Shown here: positions 18,051-27,152 of the stretch, piece after piece
Numbering within the stretch: position 1 is the stretch's first letter
Layout: each line of letters begins with the position of its first letter
Assembly (NCBI RefSeq): GCF_029360645.1
Contig: NZ_JARDUA010000004.1
Location: 186,001 to 250,000 of the forward strand
Length of the DNA stretch: 64,000 nucleotides
Direction: 5' to 3'
Origin: Pontibacter litorisediminis
GTDB taxonomy: Bacteria; Bacteroidota; Bacteroidia; Cytophagales; Hymenobacteraceae
Position numbers and translations under genes: made by a program
The notes under the pieces: model-generated
The model's database searches: none
What the model was told of the DNA's origin: nothing
The model's input: the letters and a program-made list of their open reading frames with translations, nothing else

Positions 18051-19127
18051 ATGTTAGATAAGTTAGAAGCCATCAATCAGCGTTTTGAGGAGGTAAGCCA
18101 GTTGCTTATCCAGCCGGATGTGGCCAGCGACATGAAGAAGTTCAAGGCGCTGAATAAAGAGTATAAAGATCTGGACAAGATCGTTACAGAATACAAGAAG
18201 TACAGGAACGTCCTGAGCAACATCGACAATGCCAAGCAGGTGATTGCCACGGAGAAGGACGAGGACTTCCGGGAGATGGCCAAGGAGGAGCTGGATGAGC
18301 TGCTTCCGCAGCGCGAGCAGATGGAGGAAACCCTGAAGGAGCTGCTGATCCCGAAAGACCCGAACGACAGCAAGGACATCATCATGGAGATCCGTGCGGG
18401 AGCGGGTGGCGACGAGGCCTCTATCTTTGCCGGCGACCTGTACCGCATGTACAGCCGCTTCGCCGAGAAGCAGGGCTGGAAGATGGAGTTAATGGACGCC
18501 ACGGAAGGAACTTCCGGAGGATACAAAGAGATCATCGTGGGCGTGTCTGGCGAGGATGTGTACGGCAAGCTGAAGTTTGAGTCGGGGGTGCACCGCGTGC
18601 AGCGCGTGCCAGCCACCGAGACGCAGGGCCGTATCCATACGTCGGTGGCCTCCGTGGTGGTGCTGCCGGAGGCGGAGGAGTTTGACGTGGAGATCGACAT
18701 GAATGATATCCGCAAAGACCTGTTCTGTTCGTCAGGCCCGGGTGGGCAGTCGGTAAACACGACGTATTCCGCCGTTCGTTTGACGCACATCCCGACCGGT
18801 ATCGTGGCGCAATGCCAGGACCAGAAGTCCCAGCTGAAGAACTTCGATAAGGCGCTGGCGGTGCTTCGCTCGCGTATCTTTGAGGTGGAGCTAGCCAAGA
18901 AGAACGAGGCTGAGGGCGCACAGCGTAAGAGCATGGTGGGCGGCGGCGACCGTTCCGACAAGATCCGCACCTATAACTATCCGCAGGGCCGTGTAACCGA
19001 TCACCGCATTGGCTACACCGTGTATAACCTGCCTGCCGTAATGGATGGTGGCATAGACGACTTTGTGGAAGAGCTGCGCATCGCCGAGAACGCGGAGCGA
19101 CTGAAAGAAGGCGCCACGGCAGAATAA
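18051..19127 (+). CDS. prfA: Peptide chain release factor 1
   Basis: RF1 reads UAA and UAG stop codons and triggers peptide release. The 358 residues include the catalytic '[10 protein letters not shown]' (GGQ near residue 234) and the PxT anticodon-like tripeptide in '[16 protein letters not shown]', which separates RF1 from RF2 (SPF). Length and domain order are normal. It is monocistronic, with its own promoter and terminator. Confidence 0.98.
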   Translation: MLDKLEAINQRFEEVSQLLIQPDVASDMKKFKALNKEYKDLDKIVTEYKKYRNVLSNIDNAKQVIATEKDEDFREMAKEELDELLPQREQMEETLKELLIPKDPNDSKDIIMEIRAGAGGDEASIFAGDLYRMYSRFAEKQGWKMELMDATEGTSGGYKEIIVGVSGEDVYGKLKFESGVHRVQRVPATETQGRIHTSVASVVVLPEAEEFDVEIDMNDIRKDLFCSSGPGGQSVNTTYSAVRLTHIPTGIVAQCQDQKSQLKNFDKALAVLRSRIFEVELAKKNEAEGAQRKSMVGGGDRSDKIRTYNYPQGRVTDHRIGYTVYNLPAVMDGGIDDFVEELRIAENAERLKEGATAE

Positions 19128-19152
19128 TCAGGTAAAATCCTAAGCTAATAAG

Positions 19153-19197
19153 AAAGGATGCAGTGGAGCACTCAGGCGACGCTGCATCCTTTTTTTG
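19153..19197 (+). terminator. Terminator of prfA
   Basis: The stem AAAGGATGCAG/CTGCATCCTTT is closed by a loop of about 18 bases and followed by a run of seven or more T. Confidence 0.85.
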
Positions 19198-19271
19198 TGC
19201 GGTGTAGGTTTTGCCTGCCGGGTTTGCTAACTTCCGTTCTTTATCCAGCTTCCAACCATTCAAAAGATCTG

Positions 19272-19892
19272 ATGAACAAACTTTTACTTATTTGCTTTAC
19301 TGTTGCCCTTTTCATCGTCTCGCCAAAGGTGCAGGGGCAGGCTTACATGGATGCCATTGCCGACGAGACCTGCGGTTGCCTGAACGAGTTTATGAGCAGC
19401 GGCGAAACCAGGAATGTAGAGATGCGCATAGGCGCCTGCCTGCTGAAAGCTGCCGGCCCTTATGAAAAGCAGCTCAAGAAAGATTACGGTATCGAGCTTA
19501 CCAACCTGTCGAGCCAAGGCGAAAAGCTTGGCGAGATGCTTGGGGTAAAAATTGCCACAAGGTGCCCGGACTCATTTATGGCTATGATGGAGCTAATGGA
19601 AAAGGGCCAAGAGGCCAAGGAGGTTGCTCTGGAAGAAAAAACTTATGAGGGGACGGTAACGGGGGTAAACGACCAGCAGTTCATTGTTTTTACCATAAAA
19701 GATGCAAGTGGTAAGGCATCTAGTTTCTACTGGTTATCGTTCTTTACCTCTGACCTGGGCTCAGGTAATAATTACAAGGAGGTTAAGGGCAAAAAGGTAC
19801 AGGTGGGGTACCGTGAGGAAGAATTCTTTGACCCACGTATCAACGAGTACAAAAAGTTTAATGTGATCACCTCGTTAAAGTCGCTTAACTAG
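19272..19892 (+). CDS. Secreted hypothetical protein
   Basis: The 206 residues begin with a clear signal peptide 'MNKLLLICFTVALFIVSPKVQGQ'. The mature part contains a Cys pair early ('ETCGCLNEF') and another at 'IGACLLKA', then a beta-rich second half ('YEGTVTGVNDQQFIVFTIKDASGK') that resembles an OB-like barrel. I do not recognise a family. ATG 19272 is chosen because it begins the signal peptide. It is a single gene with no terminator apparent after it. Confidence 0.8.
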   Translation: MNKLLLICFTVALFIVSPKVQGQAYMDAIADETCGCLNEFMSSGETRNVEMRIGACLLKAAGPYEKQLKKDYGIELTNLSSQGEKLGEMLGVKIATRCPDSFMAMMELMEKGQEAKEVALEEKTYEGTVTGVNDQQFIVFTIKDASGKASSFYWLSFFTSDLGSGNNYKEVKGKKVQVGYREEEFFDPRINEYKKFNVITSLKSLN

Positions 19893-19974
19893 GCGTGTAG
19901 TAGTCTTTTTGGCCGATGCTTGGGAATGACAGCCGGGAAAAAGCTTTAAGCCTGGGGTGTATCACCCCACCTTC

Positions 19975-20006
19975 AACAACCGACAACGAACAACGAATTA
20001 ACGAAA
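19975..20006 (+). repeat. Dispersed 'CAACGA' leader repeat, copy 2
   Basis: This tract of CAACGA/AACGAA units matches the one before the permease gene at 9105 and again abuts a start codon (here TTG). Confidence 0.5.
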
Positions 20007-21380
20007 TTGAAGCTTCTGCTCACCATACTGCCCCTGTTGCTGCTGCTGTCGGTGTTCGGCTGTGAGCCCAAGGAGGAGGTGATCACCACCGACCCGGGCG
20101 CTGTGCTGGCTTTCTCGGCAGACACTGTGCTGTTCGACACGGTGTTTGTGAGCCGGGGCAGCATCACCAAACGCCTGAAAGTATACAACCGCAATGAGAA
20201 AGCCGTGCGCATCAGCGAGATCACGTTGGCTGGGGCCGGCTCCTCCCCTTATCAGCTGACCATAAACGGGGTGCAGGCGCCGCTGGCAAACAATGTGGAG
20301 CTGCGGGGCGGCGACAGTTTGTACGTGCTTGTAAAAGCCAACATCAACCCCACAGATCAGAACCAGCCTTTCCTGGCGGCAGACTCTATCCTGTTTACCA
20401 CCAACGGGCAGCAGCAGAAGGTGAAGCTGGTGGCCTACGGGCAGAACGCCTACTTCCACCGCAAAGGCAGCATCGGCTCCACCACCTGGCCCGCCGATAA
20501 GCCCCATGTGCTGCTAGACTCGGTGCTGGTGCGTGAGGGGGAAGTGCTGACGATTGAGAAAGGAGCCCGCATTTACGGCTACAACAAATCGGTGCTGCTG
20601 GTGGCAGGGCAGTTGCAGGTGCAGGGCACACCGCAGGAGCGGGTGCGCTTTGGCGGCTACCGCCGGGAAGAGAGCTACCGTACAGCGCCTGGCCAGTGGG
20701 AAGGCATCCATGTGCTGGCAACCAGCGGGGGCAACAGCATCAAGTATACCGATGTCCGGAATGCTGTTTACGGTATACGCATTGGCAACCCAGGCAAGGC
20801 TGGCACATTGATAGAGGGTGCTTTGGTGGCGCATGCCATGCTGGGCGGCGTGGTGGCTTTTACATCCGAGGTGAAGCTGGTGAACACGCTCATCTATAAC
20901 TGCGGGCAGTATGGCTTCGGCGGCTTGGGCGGCGGCAAGTATGAATTGCTTTACACCACTATCGCCAGCTACCAGAACCCGCTGCAGCGCGAAACTCCAT
21001 TGCTGGCCGTGGTGGATTTTATACCTGAAACAGAGATCGCAGACATGCCCACCTCGCTGCGCCTGGTAAACTCCATCGTGTATTCGGACAGCTACAGCAC
21101 CGTGGATGAGGTGCTGGTGGAGCCGGCCTCGGCAGCCGTAGAGGTAACTAATAGCCTGCTGCGCACCCAGCGGCACCAGGCACAGTTCGAGGGCAACGGC
21201 AACATCCTGAACATCGAGCCAAAGTTGAAGGCACCAGCCAAGTATGATTTCAGCCTTGATACCCTCTCCCCAGCCAGCGGCGCAGCCAAAGTGCTGCCCG
21301 GCATATCCCAAGACCTGAAAGGCAGCACCCGCAGCAGCACCAAACCCGACGCAGGTGCGTATGAACGAACGATAGATTAA
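20007..21380 (+). CDS. Right-handed beta-helix lipoprotein
   Basis: A lipoprotein signal peptide with lipobox 'SVFGCE' (Cys about residue 19) is followed by an Ig-like strand-rich region and then repeated beta-helix rungs (about 160-400: 'VLLVAGQLQVQGTP', 'GVVAFTSEVKLVNTLIYNC', 'SLRLVNSIVYSD'). This is a pectin-lyase-like fold without visible catalytic residues. The 457 residues end 'PDAGAYER', typical of choice-of-anchor beta-helix proteins. The start is TTG, directly after the CAACGA tract. It is predicted to sit in the outer membrane. Confidence 0.88.
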   Translation: MKLLLTILPLLLLLSVFGCEPKEEVITTDPGAVLAFSADTVLFDTVFVSRGSITKRLKVYNRNEKAVRISEITLAGAGSSPYQLTINGVQAPLANNVELRGGDSLYVLVKANINPTDQNQPFLAADSILFTTNGQQQKVKLVAYGQNAYFHRKGSIGSTTWPADKPHVLLDSVLVREGEVLTIEKGARIYGYNKSVLLVAGQLQVQGTPQERVRFGGYRREESYRTAPGQWEGIHVLATSGGNSIKYTDVRNAVYGIRIGNPGKAGTLIEGALVAHAMLGGVVAFTSEVKLVNTLIYNCGQYGFGGLGGGKYELLYTTIASYQNPLQRETPLLAVVDFIPETEIADMPTSLRLVNSIVYSDSYSTVDEVLVEPASAAVEVTNSLLRTQRHQAQFEGNGNILNIEPKLKAPAKYDFSLDTLSPASGAAKVLPGISQDLKGSTRSSTKPDAGAYERTID

Positions 21381-21382
21381 TT

Positions 21383-21533
21383 TTGAATGAGTGGGTGAGT
21401 GAATGTGAGAGTAGGAGTTGCTGTAAGTTTTAATGGTTATACTTGCACATGCGGGGTGCAGCCAAACTCAACCTATAAAAGGCTGATGCCGTCACTTTAA
21501 AAACATTCACACACCCACTCATTCACTCATTAT
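21383..21533. repeat. Low-complexity inverted tracts of ATGAGTG/CACTCAT units
   Basis: A tract near 21384-21407 (AATGAGTGGGTGAGTGAATG) is mirrored near 21503-21530 by CATTCACACACCCACTCATTCACTCATT. Together they could form an imperfect long stem enclosing about 95 bases. They lie between the beta-helix lipoprotein stop and the yjbQ start. Confidence 0.55.
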
Positions 21534-21539
21534 AAATAT

Positions 21540-21971
21540 ATGTGGTTTCAGAAAGAGATAAGGCTGCCGGCCGTGAAGCGCGGCTTTCATTTGATAACCG
21601 ACCTGCTGGAGTCGCAGCTGCCGGAGCTTGAGGAGATGAAGGTGGGGCTGGCGCACATTTTCATCAAGCACACCTCAGCCAGCTTAACTATAAACGAGAA
21701 CGCAGACCCTACTGTGCGGCAGGACTTTGAGAGCCACTTCAACCACATGGTGCCGGAGAACCAATCCTACTACCGTCATACCTTAGAGGGCTCTGACGAC
21801 ATGCCGGCTCACCTGAAGGCCGCCCTGCTTGGCTCCTCTGTTACCATACCTATCCGAAACGGCGAGTTTAACCTGGGCACCTGGCAAGGCATCTACCTCT
21901 GCGAGCACCGCGACCACGCCTCCAAACGCACTGTCGTCGTAACGCTGCAGGGAGAGGGAAACCACGGGTAG
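21540..21971 (+). CDS. yjbQ: YjbQ-family (UPF0047) secondary thiamine-phosphate synthase
   Basis: The 143 residues carry the family signature 'HIFIKHTSASLTINENADPTVRQDFE' and the C-terminal 'LGTWQGIYLCEHRD'. Family members form a small beta-barrel trimer with weak thiamine-phosphate synthase activity, and their main role is unsettled. It is a single gene preceded by the low-complexity inverted tracts, and no terminator is obvious. Confidence 0.93.
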   Translation: MWFQKEIRLPAVKRGFHLITDLLESQLPELEEMKVGLAHIFIKHTSASLTINENADPTVRQDFESHFNHMVPENQSYYRHTLEGSDDMPAHLKAALLGSSVTIPIRNGEFNLGTWQGIYLCEHRDHASKRTVVVTLQGEGNHG

Positions 21972-22019
21972 TTTATGGGCTATCAGGTTTAAATTAGCAC
22001 CTTACACAAAAGTATAAAT

Positions 22020-22616
22020 TTGAGAAAGCCGAAATTGTATGTGGGGTTATTGGGCTTCCTTGTTCTATTGCTTACTGGTTGCCGGAGCACCCCAGTGGAA
22101 GAACTCCCTGATGAACAGGGGAGAAAAAACAGGAGCTATGTGAAAGCGCTTATGTTTCAATATGTGTCTCCAAATGAAAGGTATGAAGGGCGGATGCCTC
22201 CCCCACCTATTGGTTTTTCCTACCTAACTATAGGAGCTACTTATAAGAGTGATACTTTGCGAATCTTATTACACACTGTAAGGGAGCTGGTTGATATTAG
22301 TGAAACAGCAGGTTCACAAACTGATTCAGCTTATATCGCCTCACTTATAAAGGGAGAAGACTTATTAGATTTAAATAAAGAGGCTATAGAGGAATCTTAT
22401 GTCATAAAGCCATTGGCAAGCATAGATTCTGTTAAGTCACGGGGAAGGCAGTACACCCTGGACTATTATTTTACAGAAAACGGATATCAAAAAGTCCATC
22501 TTAGCTTTCGAGAGCAAGCATATTTAATTGATGCCCTCTCTGATTGGGGCTTGTTGATAAGCTTTGATGATGTTGGAGGAATTTATAGAGTTAGAGAACC
22601 ATCTATAGCTTACTGA
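22020..22616 (+). CDS. Orphan AT-rich lipoprotein
   Basis: The 198 residues start with a lipoprotein signal 'LGFLVLLLTGCRS' (lipobox Cys about residue 21). The mature protein is Ser/Tyr-rich with 'SYLTIGATYKSDTLRILLHTVREL' and no recognised domain. The start is TTG, and the preceding bases (TATAAATTTG) resemble a -7 element that overlaps the start, so the true start or promoter is uncertain. Its base composition is visibly AT-richer than the neighbours, and the AAGTATA motif is absent inside, suggesting recent acquisition. Confidence 0.75.
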   Translation: MRKPKLYVGLLGFLVLLLTGCRSTPVEELPDEQGRKNRSYVKALMFQYVSPNERYEGRMPPPPIGFSYLTIGATYKSDTLRILLHTVRELVDISETAGSQTDSAYIASLIKGEDLLDLNKEAIEESYVIKPLASIDSVKSRGRQYTLDYYFTENGYQKVHLSFREQAYLIDALSDWGLLISFDDVGGIYRVREPSIAY

Positions 22617-22697
22617 GAAAGGTAATATAACACGAAAAAGCATACTACTAAATTCTTACTCAAACAACTGAAAACGAACAACCAATAACCCAAAAAC

Positions 22698-24200
22698 CTA
22701 CCGCACGATGCTCACCCGCCTGATCTCAGTGCCGTTGGTGCTGACAGCGCGAAGGAAGTACACGCCCGGCGGCAGGTGGCGCACATCCAGTTGCAGGGTG
22801 CGGCTGCGGACATCGGCAGAAAGTATGGTTTTACCCACGCTGTTCAGGAGCTCTACATGCCGCACCAGTATGCGTGCAGGCTGCTCTACGTGCAGATAAT
22901 CAGAAGCAGGGTTCGGGTAGACAGCCAGGTTGCTCACCGTTACGTGCACAAAGTCTTCCTTTACCTTGGTGTCGCTGGTGCTGCCATTGCTTACCGTTAG
23001 CTTCACGCTGTACGTGCCGGGGCGCGGATACGTAACCACCGGGTTCTCCTGTGTCGAGGTTGCCGGCACCCCTGCCTCAAACTCCCAACGCCACTCGGTG
23101 GCCCGCACACCCTCGGGGGCAGCCGCAAACTGCACTGAAGTACCGGCCACCACCAAGGTGTCCGTTTCCTGGGCCAAGCCAAAGTCAGCGCGTATGGCGG
23201 CGGAACAAGCCAGGGAGCTGAGCAATGTGCTGCGGCTGGTGCTGATCATGGCATTCATGTAAGCGGCCTGGCCGTGGGTAAACAGGTTCATGCAGGCATC
23301 GTGGCTGTAATCCATATAGTTCTGGTACATGTTGCCGTAGGGCCCGTTGTCGCAGGAGACCTCTATGCCGCCGGTACAGTCGGTGGTGTACGTTTCCTGA
23401 TTCGGCGTGTCGCTGATGCCGTCGGAGTCGGAGCAGCTGGCATCGTCGCCGCCCCAGATGTGGCTCAGCCCAAGCCAATGGCCCACCTCGTGCGTGGCGG
23501 TACGGCCCAGGTTATACTCCGAGGCAAATTTGTTGGCCGGCGCAGCGCCTACAGCGGTGTAGTGCAGCACCACGCCGTCCAGGTGCGGCAAAGTGGCTCC
23601 CGGCATGGTGGCATAGCCAAGCACATTGTCTTTGATATCCCCTACCCAAATGTTCAGGTAGCGGCCCGTATTCCAGGCGTTGGCGCCGCCGTTATCTGCT
23701 TTCTTGATGTGGTCATACACATGATCGAATTCAGAGCGGTAGGTTTGGGTGCGGGTGATGCCGGTGGTCGGGTCGCCGTTGGGGTCGACAGAGGCTAGGC
23801 AGAACTCGATGTGGGTATCGGCGGCGTAGGGCGCAAAGTATGATGGGGTATTCACCGCGTCCGCGTTGCGCCTTCTAAAGTCCGCGTTTAGCACCTCCAG
23901 CTGCGACAGGATCTGCTCGTCTGAAATGTTCTCCTCCTCACTCCCATACACCACATGAAACACCACCGGAATGCTAATGGTGGTAATAGCGCGCAGGTTC
24001 TGCCACTGGCGCTGCTGCTGTAGCTTTTGCTGCACGGCCTGCTGCACCTGTTGCTGCTCCTGCTCCAGGTAGGGGTGCTGTGCTTTCAGGGCCTCCAGGT
24101 AGGTGGTGGTGGCGCAGCCGCGATCGGGTGCTGGCTGCTGGGCAAAGGCCGACAAGCCAAGGCCAAGGCAAAAAGCAACCGTGAGGGCAAGCGTACGCAT
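22698..24200 (-). CDS. Secreted M43-family zinc metalloprotease with PKD domain and sorting tail
   Basis: A signal peptide (about residues 1-21, ending 'GLSAFAQQ') is followed by a pappalysin-like catalytic domain with 'HEVGHWLGLSHIWGG' (HExxHxxGxxH near 237-247) and a downstream 'YMDYSHDACMNLFTHGQAAYM' Met-turn region. A PKD-like domain ('GTSVQFAAAPEGV...VTYPRPGTYSVKLTVSNG') and a C-terminal T9SS type A module ('VYPNPASDYLHVEQ') come next. It is predicted to be exported by T9SS. ATG 24200 is chosen to begin the signal peptide; an in-frame GTG lies 24 bases upstream. Confidence 0.93.
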   Translation of the reverse strand: MRTLALTVAFCLGLGLSAFAQQPAPDRGCATTTYLEALKAQHPYLEQEQQQVQQAVQQKLQQQRQWQNLRAITTISIPVVFHVVYGSEEENISDEQILSQLEVLNADFRRRNADAVNTPSYFAPYAADTHIEFCLASVDPNGDPTTGITRTQTYRSEFDHVYDHIKKADNGGANAWNTGRYLNIWVGDIKDNVLGYATMPGATLPHLDGVVLHYTAVGAAPANKFASEYNLGRTATHEVGHWLGLSHIWGGDDASCSDSDGISDTPNQETYTTDCTGGIEVSCDNGPYGNMYQNYMDYSHDACMNLFTHGQAAYMNAMISTSRSTLLSSLACSAAIRADFGLAQETDTLVVAGTSVQFAAAPEGVRATEWRWEFEAGVPATSTQENPVVTYPRPGTYSVKLTVSNGSTSDTKVKEDFVHVTVSNLAVYPNPASDYLHVEQPARILVRHVELLNSVGKTILSADVRSRTLQLDVRHLPPGVYFLRAVSTNGTEIRRVSIVR

Positions 24201-24315
24201 GAGGCAACGATAAAGGATTTGCACATTTTACAGGCAGCCCATGTGCCTGTAGTTATGCAAGATAAGGAAAATCAGGAGAGGTCGGAAAGGGTGAGGTTGT
24301 TTTGTGCAGCCTGTG

Positions 24316-24894
24316 CTACAGGTTCGCCTTCACCTCGTAGTGCAGCGAGTCGCCGAAGAGCATTTTTTGCACGCCCTCCACCTGGTAGCTGGAAATATCG
24401 CCGGTTTGCGGATTGGTGCTGAGCTCTATGGCGCGTTGCGAAAAGAAGATGATGTTCTTGTCCTGCAGGCGGGCGCTGAGCTGTTTCAGCTTTCCGTCCG
24501 GCGTCATGAGCAGGCGGAGGTAGTGCACCTGCGGTTCGGCATCTTCGCGCTTGGTGAACTCTATGGCCACAGACCCATCCTCCAGTACCTGCTCCTGGCG
24601 GGTATAGTACTCCTGCAGCGATGGACGGCTCAGGTCGGCCTGCTCAAACACGGTCAGCTCATCCTCCCAGTCAATATCGGGTGTTTCCACCACCTCCGGT
24701 GCATGCCCCTGGGCCGCTACAGATTTGAGCACCATGGGCTGCTTTGCCTCCAGCTTTTGCCGCTGCCCCTGCAGGTAGGAAGTGAGGTTGAAAGCGCCTT
24801 CCCCCGCCGCATCGGTAGCAGGCGGGGAAGGGCGCTCACAGGCAACCATGGCCAGCAGAAGGCCTATCAGCAAGAGCGGTTTATACTTGGCCAC
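24316..24894 (-). CDS. Hypothetical lipoprotein
   Basis: The 192 residues start with a lipoprotein signal ending in lipobox 'LAMVACER'. The mature part has a beta-rich C-terminal half ('VHYLRLLMTPDGKLKQLSARLQDKNIIFFSQRAIEL'). No family is recognised. The start is GTG. It begins ten bases after the gpmI stop on the same strand, so it is probably the second gene of a gpmI operon. Confidence 0.85.
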   Translation of the reverse strand: MAKYKPLLLIGLLLAMVACERPSPPATDAAGEGAFNLTSYLQGQRQKLEAKQPMVLKSVAAQGHAPEVVETPDIDWEDELTVFEQADLSRPSLQEYYTRQEQVLEDGSVAIEFTKREDAEPQVHYLRLLMTPDGKLKQLSARLQDKNIIFFSQRAIELSTNPQTGDISSYQVEGVQKMLFGDSLHYEVKANL

Positions 24895-24904
24895 GGGTGC
24901 AGTG

Positions 24905-26431
24905 TTAATGGTTTATTAGGGATTCTCCGGTCATTTCCTCCGGCTTCTGCAGGTGCATCAGCTCCAGGATGGTTGGCGCGATATCGCCCAGCTTGCCCGG
25001 GTGCATCGTTCCTTCAAAGTCGTTGCTTACCAGCACGCACGGCACCAGGTTGGTGGTATGGGCCGTGTTTGGCGACCCGTCCGGGTTGATCATCATGTCG
25101 GCGTTGCCATGGTCGGCGATGACAATGGTGTCGTAGCCGTTCTCCAAGGCTGTGGTGATAACCTTGCCAGCGCACTCGTCTACCACCTCGCAGGCTTTCA
25201 CAGCGGCCTCAAACACGCCCGTATGGCCTACCATGTCCGGGTTCGCGAAATTGAGGCAGATAAAGTCGGCACTCTTCTTCTCCAGCTCCGGCACGATGGC
25301 GTCGCGGATGTCGTAGGCGCTCATCTCCGGCATCAGGTCGTAGGTGGCTACTTTAGGCGAAGGGCACATGATGCGCTGCTCGCCGTCAAACTGCACCTCG
25401 CGCCCGCCCGAGAAGAAGAAGGTAACATGCGGGTACTTCTCTGTCTCGGCAATGCGGATCTGCTTCTTGCCAGCCTTGGCCAATACCTCACCCAGCGTGT
25501 TGTTCAGGTTATCCTTCTCGAAGATAGCCTCTGTGTTCAGGAAGCTGTCGTCGTAATTGGTCATCATCACATAGTGCAGGTCCAGCTTATACATATCCTG
25601 CTCCGGGAAATCGCGCTGCGTCAGGGCTTGGGTTATCTCGCGGCCCCGGTCGGTGCGGAAGTTAAAGCAGATCACCACGTCTCCGTTCTTGATCGTGGCG
25701 ATAGGCTCCTGGCGGTCGTTCACCTTCACGATCGGCTTAATGAACTCGTCAGTCACCCCCGCATTGTAGGAGTCCAGCATCGACTTGATGAGGTTCTGCG
25801 ATGGCTCCCCCTCCCCTTTCACCATCAGGTCGTACGCCAGCTTAACGCGCTCCCAGCGGTTATCGCGGTCCATGGCGTAGTAGCGGCCCACGATGGAGGC
25901 AATGGTGCCGGTCGTCTTCTCCAGGTGCTCCTCCAGCTCGTTAATAAACTTCACGCCGCTTTTAGGGTCTGTGTCGCGACCGTCAGTAAAGGCATGGATG
26001 TATACTTCGTGCAGTTCCTGGTCGTATGCCACGGAGCAAAGCGCCTTCAGGTGGTTTATGTGCGAGTGCACACCGCCATCCGACACAAGGCCGATCAGGT
26101 GCACGGCTTTTTTATTTTCCTTGGCATAAGTATAGGCGTTGGCTAGTGCCGGCATGGCAGCCAGCTTGCGCTCGGCAATGGCCTTGTTGATACGCACCAA
26201 GTCCTGGTACACCACGCGGCCGGCGCCAATGTTCATATGCCCTACCTCTGAGTTGCCCATCTGCCCCTCCGGCAGGCCAACAGCCTCGCCCGAAGCCTGC
26301 AACGTGGTGGTTGGGTATTTCTCAAAGATCGAATCAATGAAAGGAGTATTGGCTTTATTGATGGCCGAAACCGACTGGTCGGTGGCAATGCCCCACCCGT
26401 CTAAAATCACTAAGAGTACCTTCTTGTCCAT
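24905..26431 (-). CDS. gpmI: 2,3-bisphosphoglycerate-independent phosphoglycerate mutase
   Basis: This metalloenzyme interconverts 3- and 2-phosphoglycerate in glycolysis. The 508 residues begin 'MDKKVLLVILDGWG'. The catalytic Ser lies in 'MGNSEVGHMNIGAGR' (about 62), and the metal ligands include 'IADHGNADMM'. The start is ATG 26431; a longer in-frame extension upstream is rejected because it precedes the conserved N-terminus and crosses the promoter. Only four bases separate the -7 element from this ATG, so the mRNA is probably leaderless. Confidence 0.97.
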   Translation of the reverse strand: MDKKVLLVILDGWGIATDQSVSAINKANTPFIDSIFEKYPTTTLQASGEAVGLPEGQMGNSEVGHMNIGAGRVVYQDLVRINKAIAERKLAAMPALANAYTYAKENKKAVHLIGLVSDGGVHSHINHLKALCSVAYDQELHEVYIHAFTDGRDTDPKSGVKFINELEEHLEKTTGTIASIVGRYYAMDRDNRWERVKLAYDLMVKGEGEPSQNLIKSMLDSYNAGVTDEFIKPIVKVNDRQEPIATIKNGDVVICFNFRTDRGREITQALTQRDFPEQDMYKLDLHYVMMTNYDDSFLNTEAIFEKDNLNNTLGEVLAKAGKKQIRIAETEKYPHVTFFFSGGREVQFDGEQRIMCPSPKVATYDLMPEMSAYDIRDAIVPELEKKSADFICLNFANPDMVGHTGVFEAAVKACEVVDECAGKVITTALENGYDTIVIADHGNADMMINPDGSPNTAHTTNLVPCVLVSNDFEGTMHPGKLGDIAPTILELMHLQKPEEMTGESLINH

Positions 26432-26435
26432 GGTG

Positions 26436-26443
26436 CAAATATA
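26436..26443 (-). promoter_or_regulatory. -7 element (TATATTTG) of gpmI
   Basis: TATATTTG on the minus strand is followed by CACC and then the gpmI ATG. The spacing implies that transcription starts at or next to the start codon. Confidence 0.65.
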
Positions 26444-26630
26444 GCTATTATCTTCGAAGCTGGAGGCGCTAATTGGACGGTTGCGCCGACGGCCACCATT
26501 ATGTGGCCTGGCCATAGTTTCGCCCGGTAGCCGATACATTAAAAGTATACGTGTATCCGGGCAGGGGTTCTTTCTTTATCTAGATAATCATATTATATTG
26601 GAGACACTTAAGTTGCCATACTACTTGGCA

Positions 26631-26638
26631 TAGTTTTG
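26631..26638 (+). promoter_or_regulatory. -7 element (TAGTTTTG) of DUF4783 gene
   Basis: TAGTTTTG matches TAnnTTTG four bases before an in-frame ATG at 26643 and 34 bases before the preferred ATG at 26673. Confidence 0.55.
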
Positions 26639-26672
26639 GCTCATGAAAGAGCAAGTATTACAAACAGCATTT

Positions 26673-27086
26673 ATGAAAAACTTTAAACACTTTGCAGTTG
26701 CCTTTACGATGTTACTAGTAGCTTTCTCACTGATGGCAGGGCCGGCGATGGCGCAGGGCGATGCCATGAACAGCGTGAAGCAGGCGATGAAGGCAGGTTC
26801 GGCAAAAGAACTCTCCAAAAACTTTGGCAACATGGTGGAGATAACGCTGGACGGTGCAGAGGCTACCAGTTACAGCAGCACGCAGGCAGAGTTCGTGATG
26901 AAGAGCTTCTTCTCTAAAAACGCCCCTGTGGACTTTAGTGTGAACCACAACGGCACCTCCGACAAGGGCCAGTTGTATGCCATCGGCACCTACTCCTCTA
27001 AGGGCGGCTCTTACACAGTGCTGATCCGGATGAAGTCTTCCGGAGGGAAATACCTCATCCATTCCATGAACTTTATCAAAGATTAA
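26673..27086 (+). CDS. Secreted DUF4783 protein
   Basis: The 137 residues begin with a signal peptide 'MKNFKHFAVAFTMLLVAFSLMAGPAMAQG'. The rest is a cystatin/NTF2-like alpha+beta domain with 'SAKELSKNFGNMVEITLDG' and the C-terminal 'SSGGKYLIHSMNFIKD', matching the Bacteroidota family DUF4783 of unknown role. An ATG at 26643 would add ten residues and give a leaderless mRNA. The second ATG is preferred because it gives a compact signal peptide. A terminator follows, and the nadC promoter overlaps its T tract. Confidence 0.87.
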   Translation: MKNFKHFAVAFTMLLVAFSLMAGPAMAQGDAMNSVKQAMKAGSAKELSKNFGNMVEITLDGAEATSYSSTQAEFVMKSFFSKNAPVDFSVNHNGTSDKGQLYAIGTYSSKGGSYTVLIRMKSSGGKYLIHSMNFIKD

Positions 27087-27109
27087 GACGATACTAATGA
27101 GATTTTTAC

Positions 27110-27141
27110 AAAGGCTCGGAGTTTATACCGAGCCTTTTTTT
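27110..27141 (+). terminator. Terminator of DUF4783 gene
   Basis: A 10-bp stem (27110-27119 with 27128-27137) is followed by a T run that continues directly into the nadC -7 element. Confidence 0.88.
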
Positions 27142-27148
27142 ATTTTTG
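27141..27148 (+). promoter_or_regulatory. -7 element (TATTTTTG) of nadC
   Basis: TATTTTTG followed by CACC and then the nadC GTG. It has the same four-base gap to the start codon as gpmI and is fused to the upstream terminator's T tract. Confidence 0.6.
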
Positions 27149-27152
27149 CACC

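Noticed and set aside
24953-26146. Long antisense frame over gpmI
   Set aside because: High-GC shadow of a well-conserved gene; no domain.
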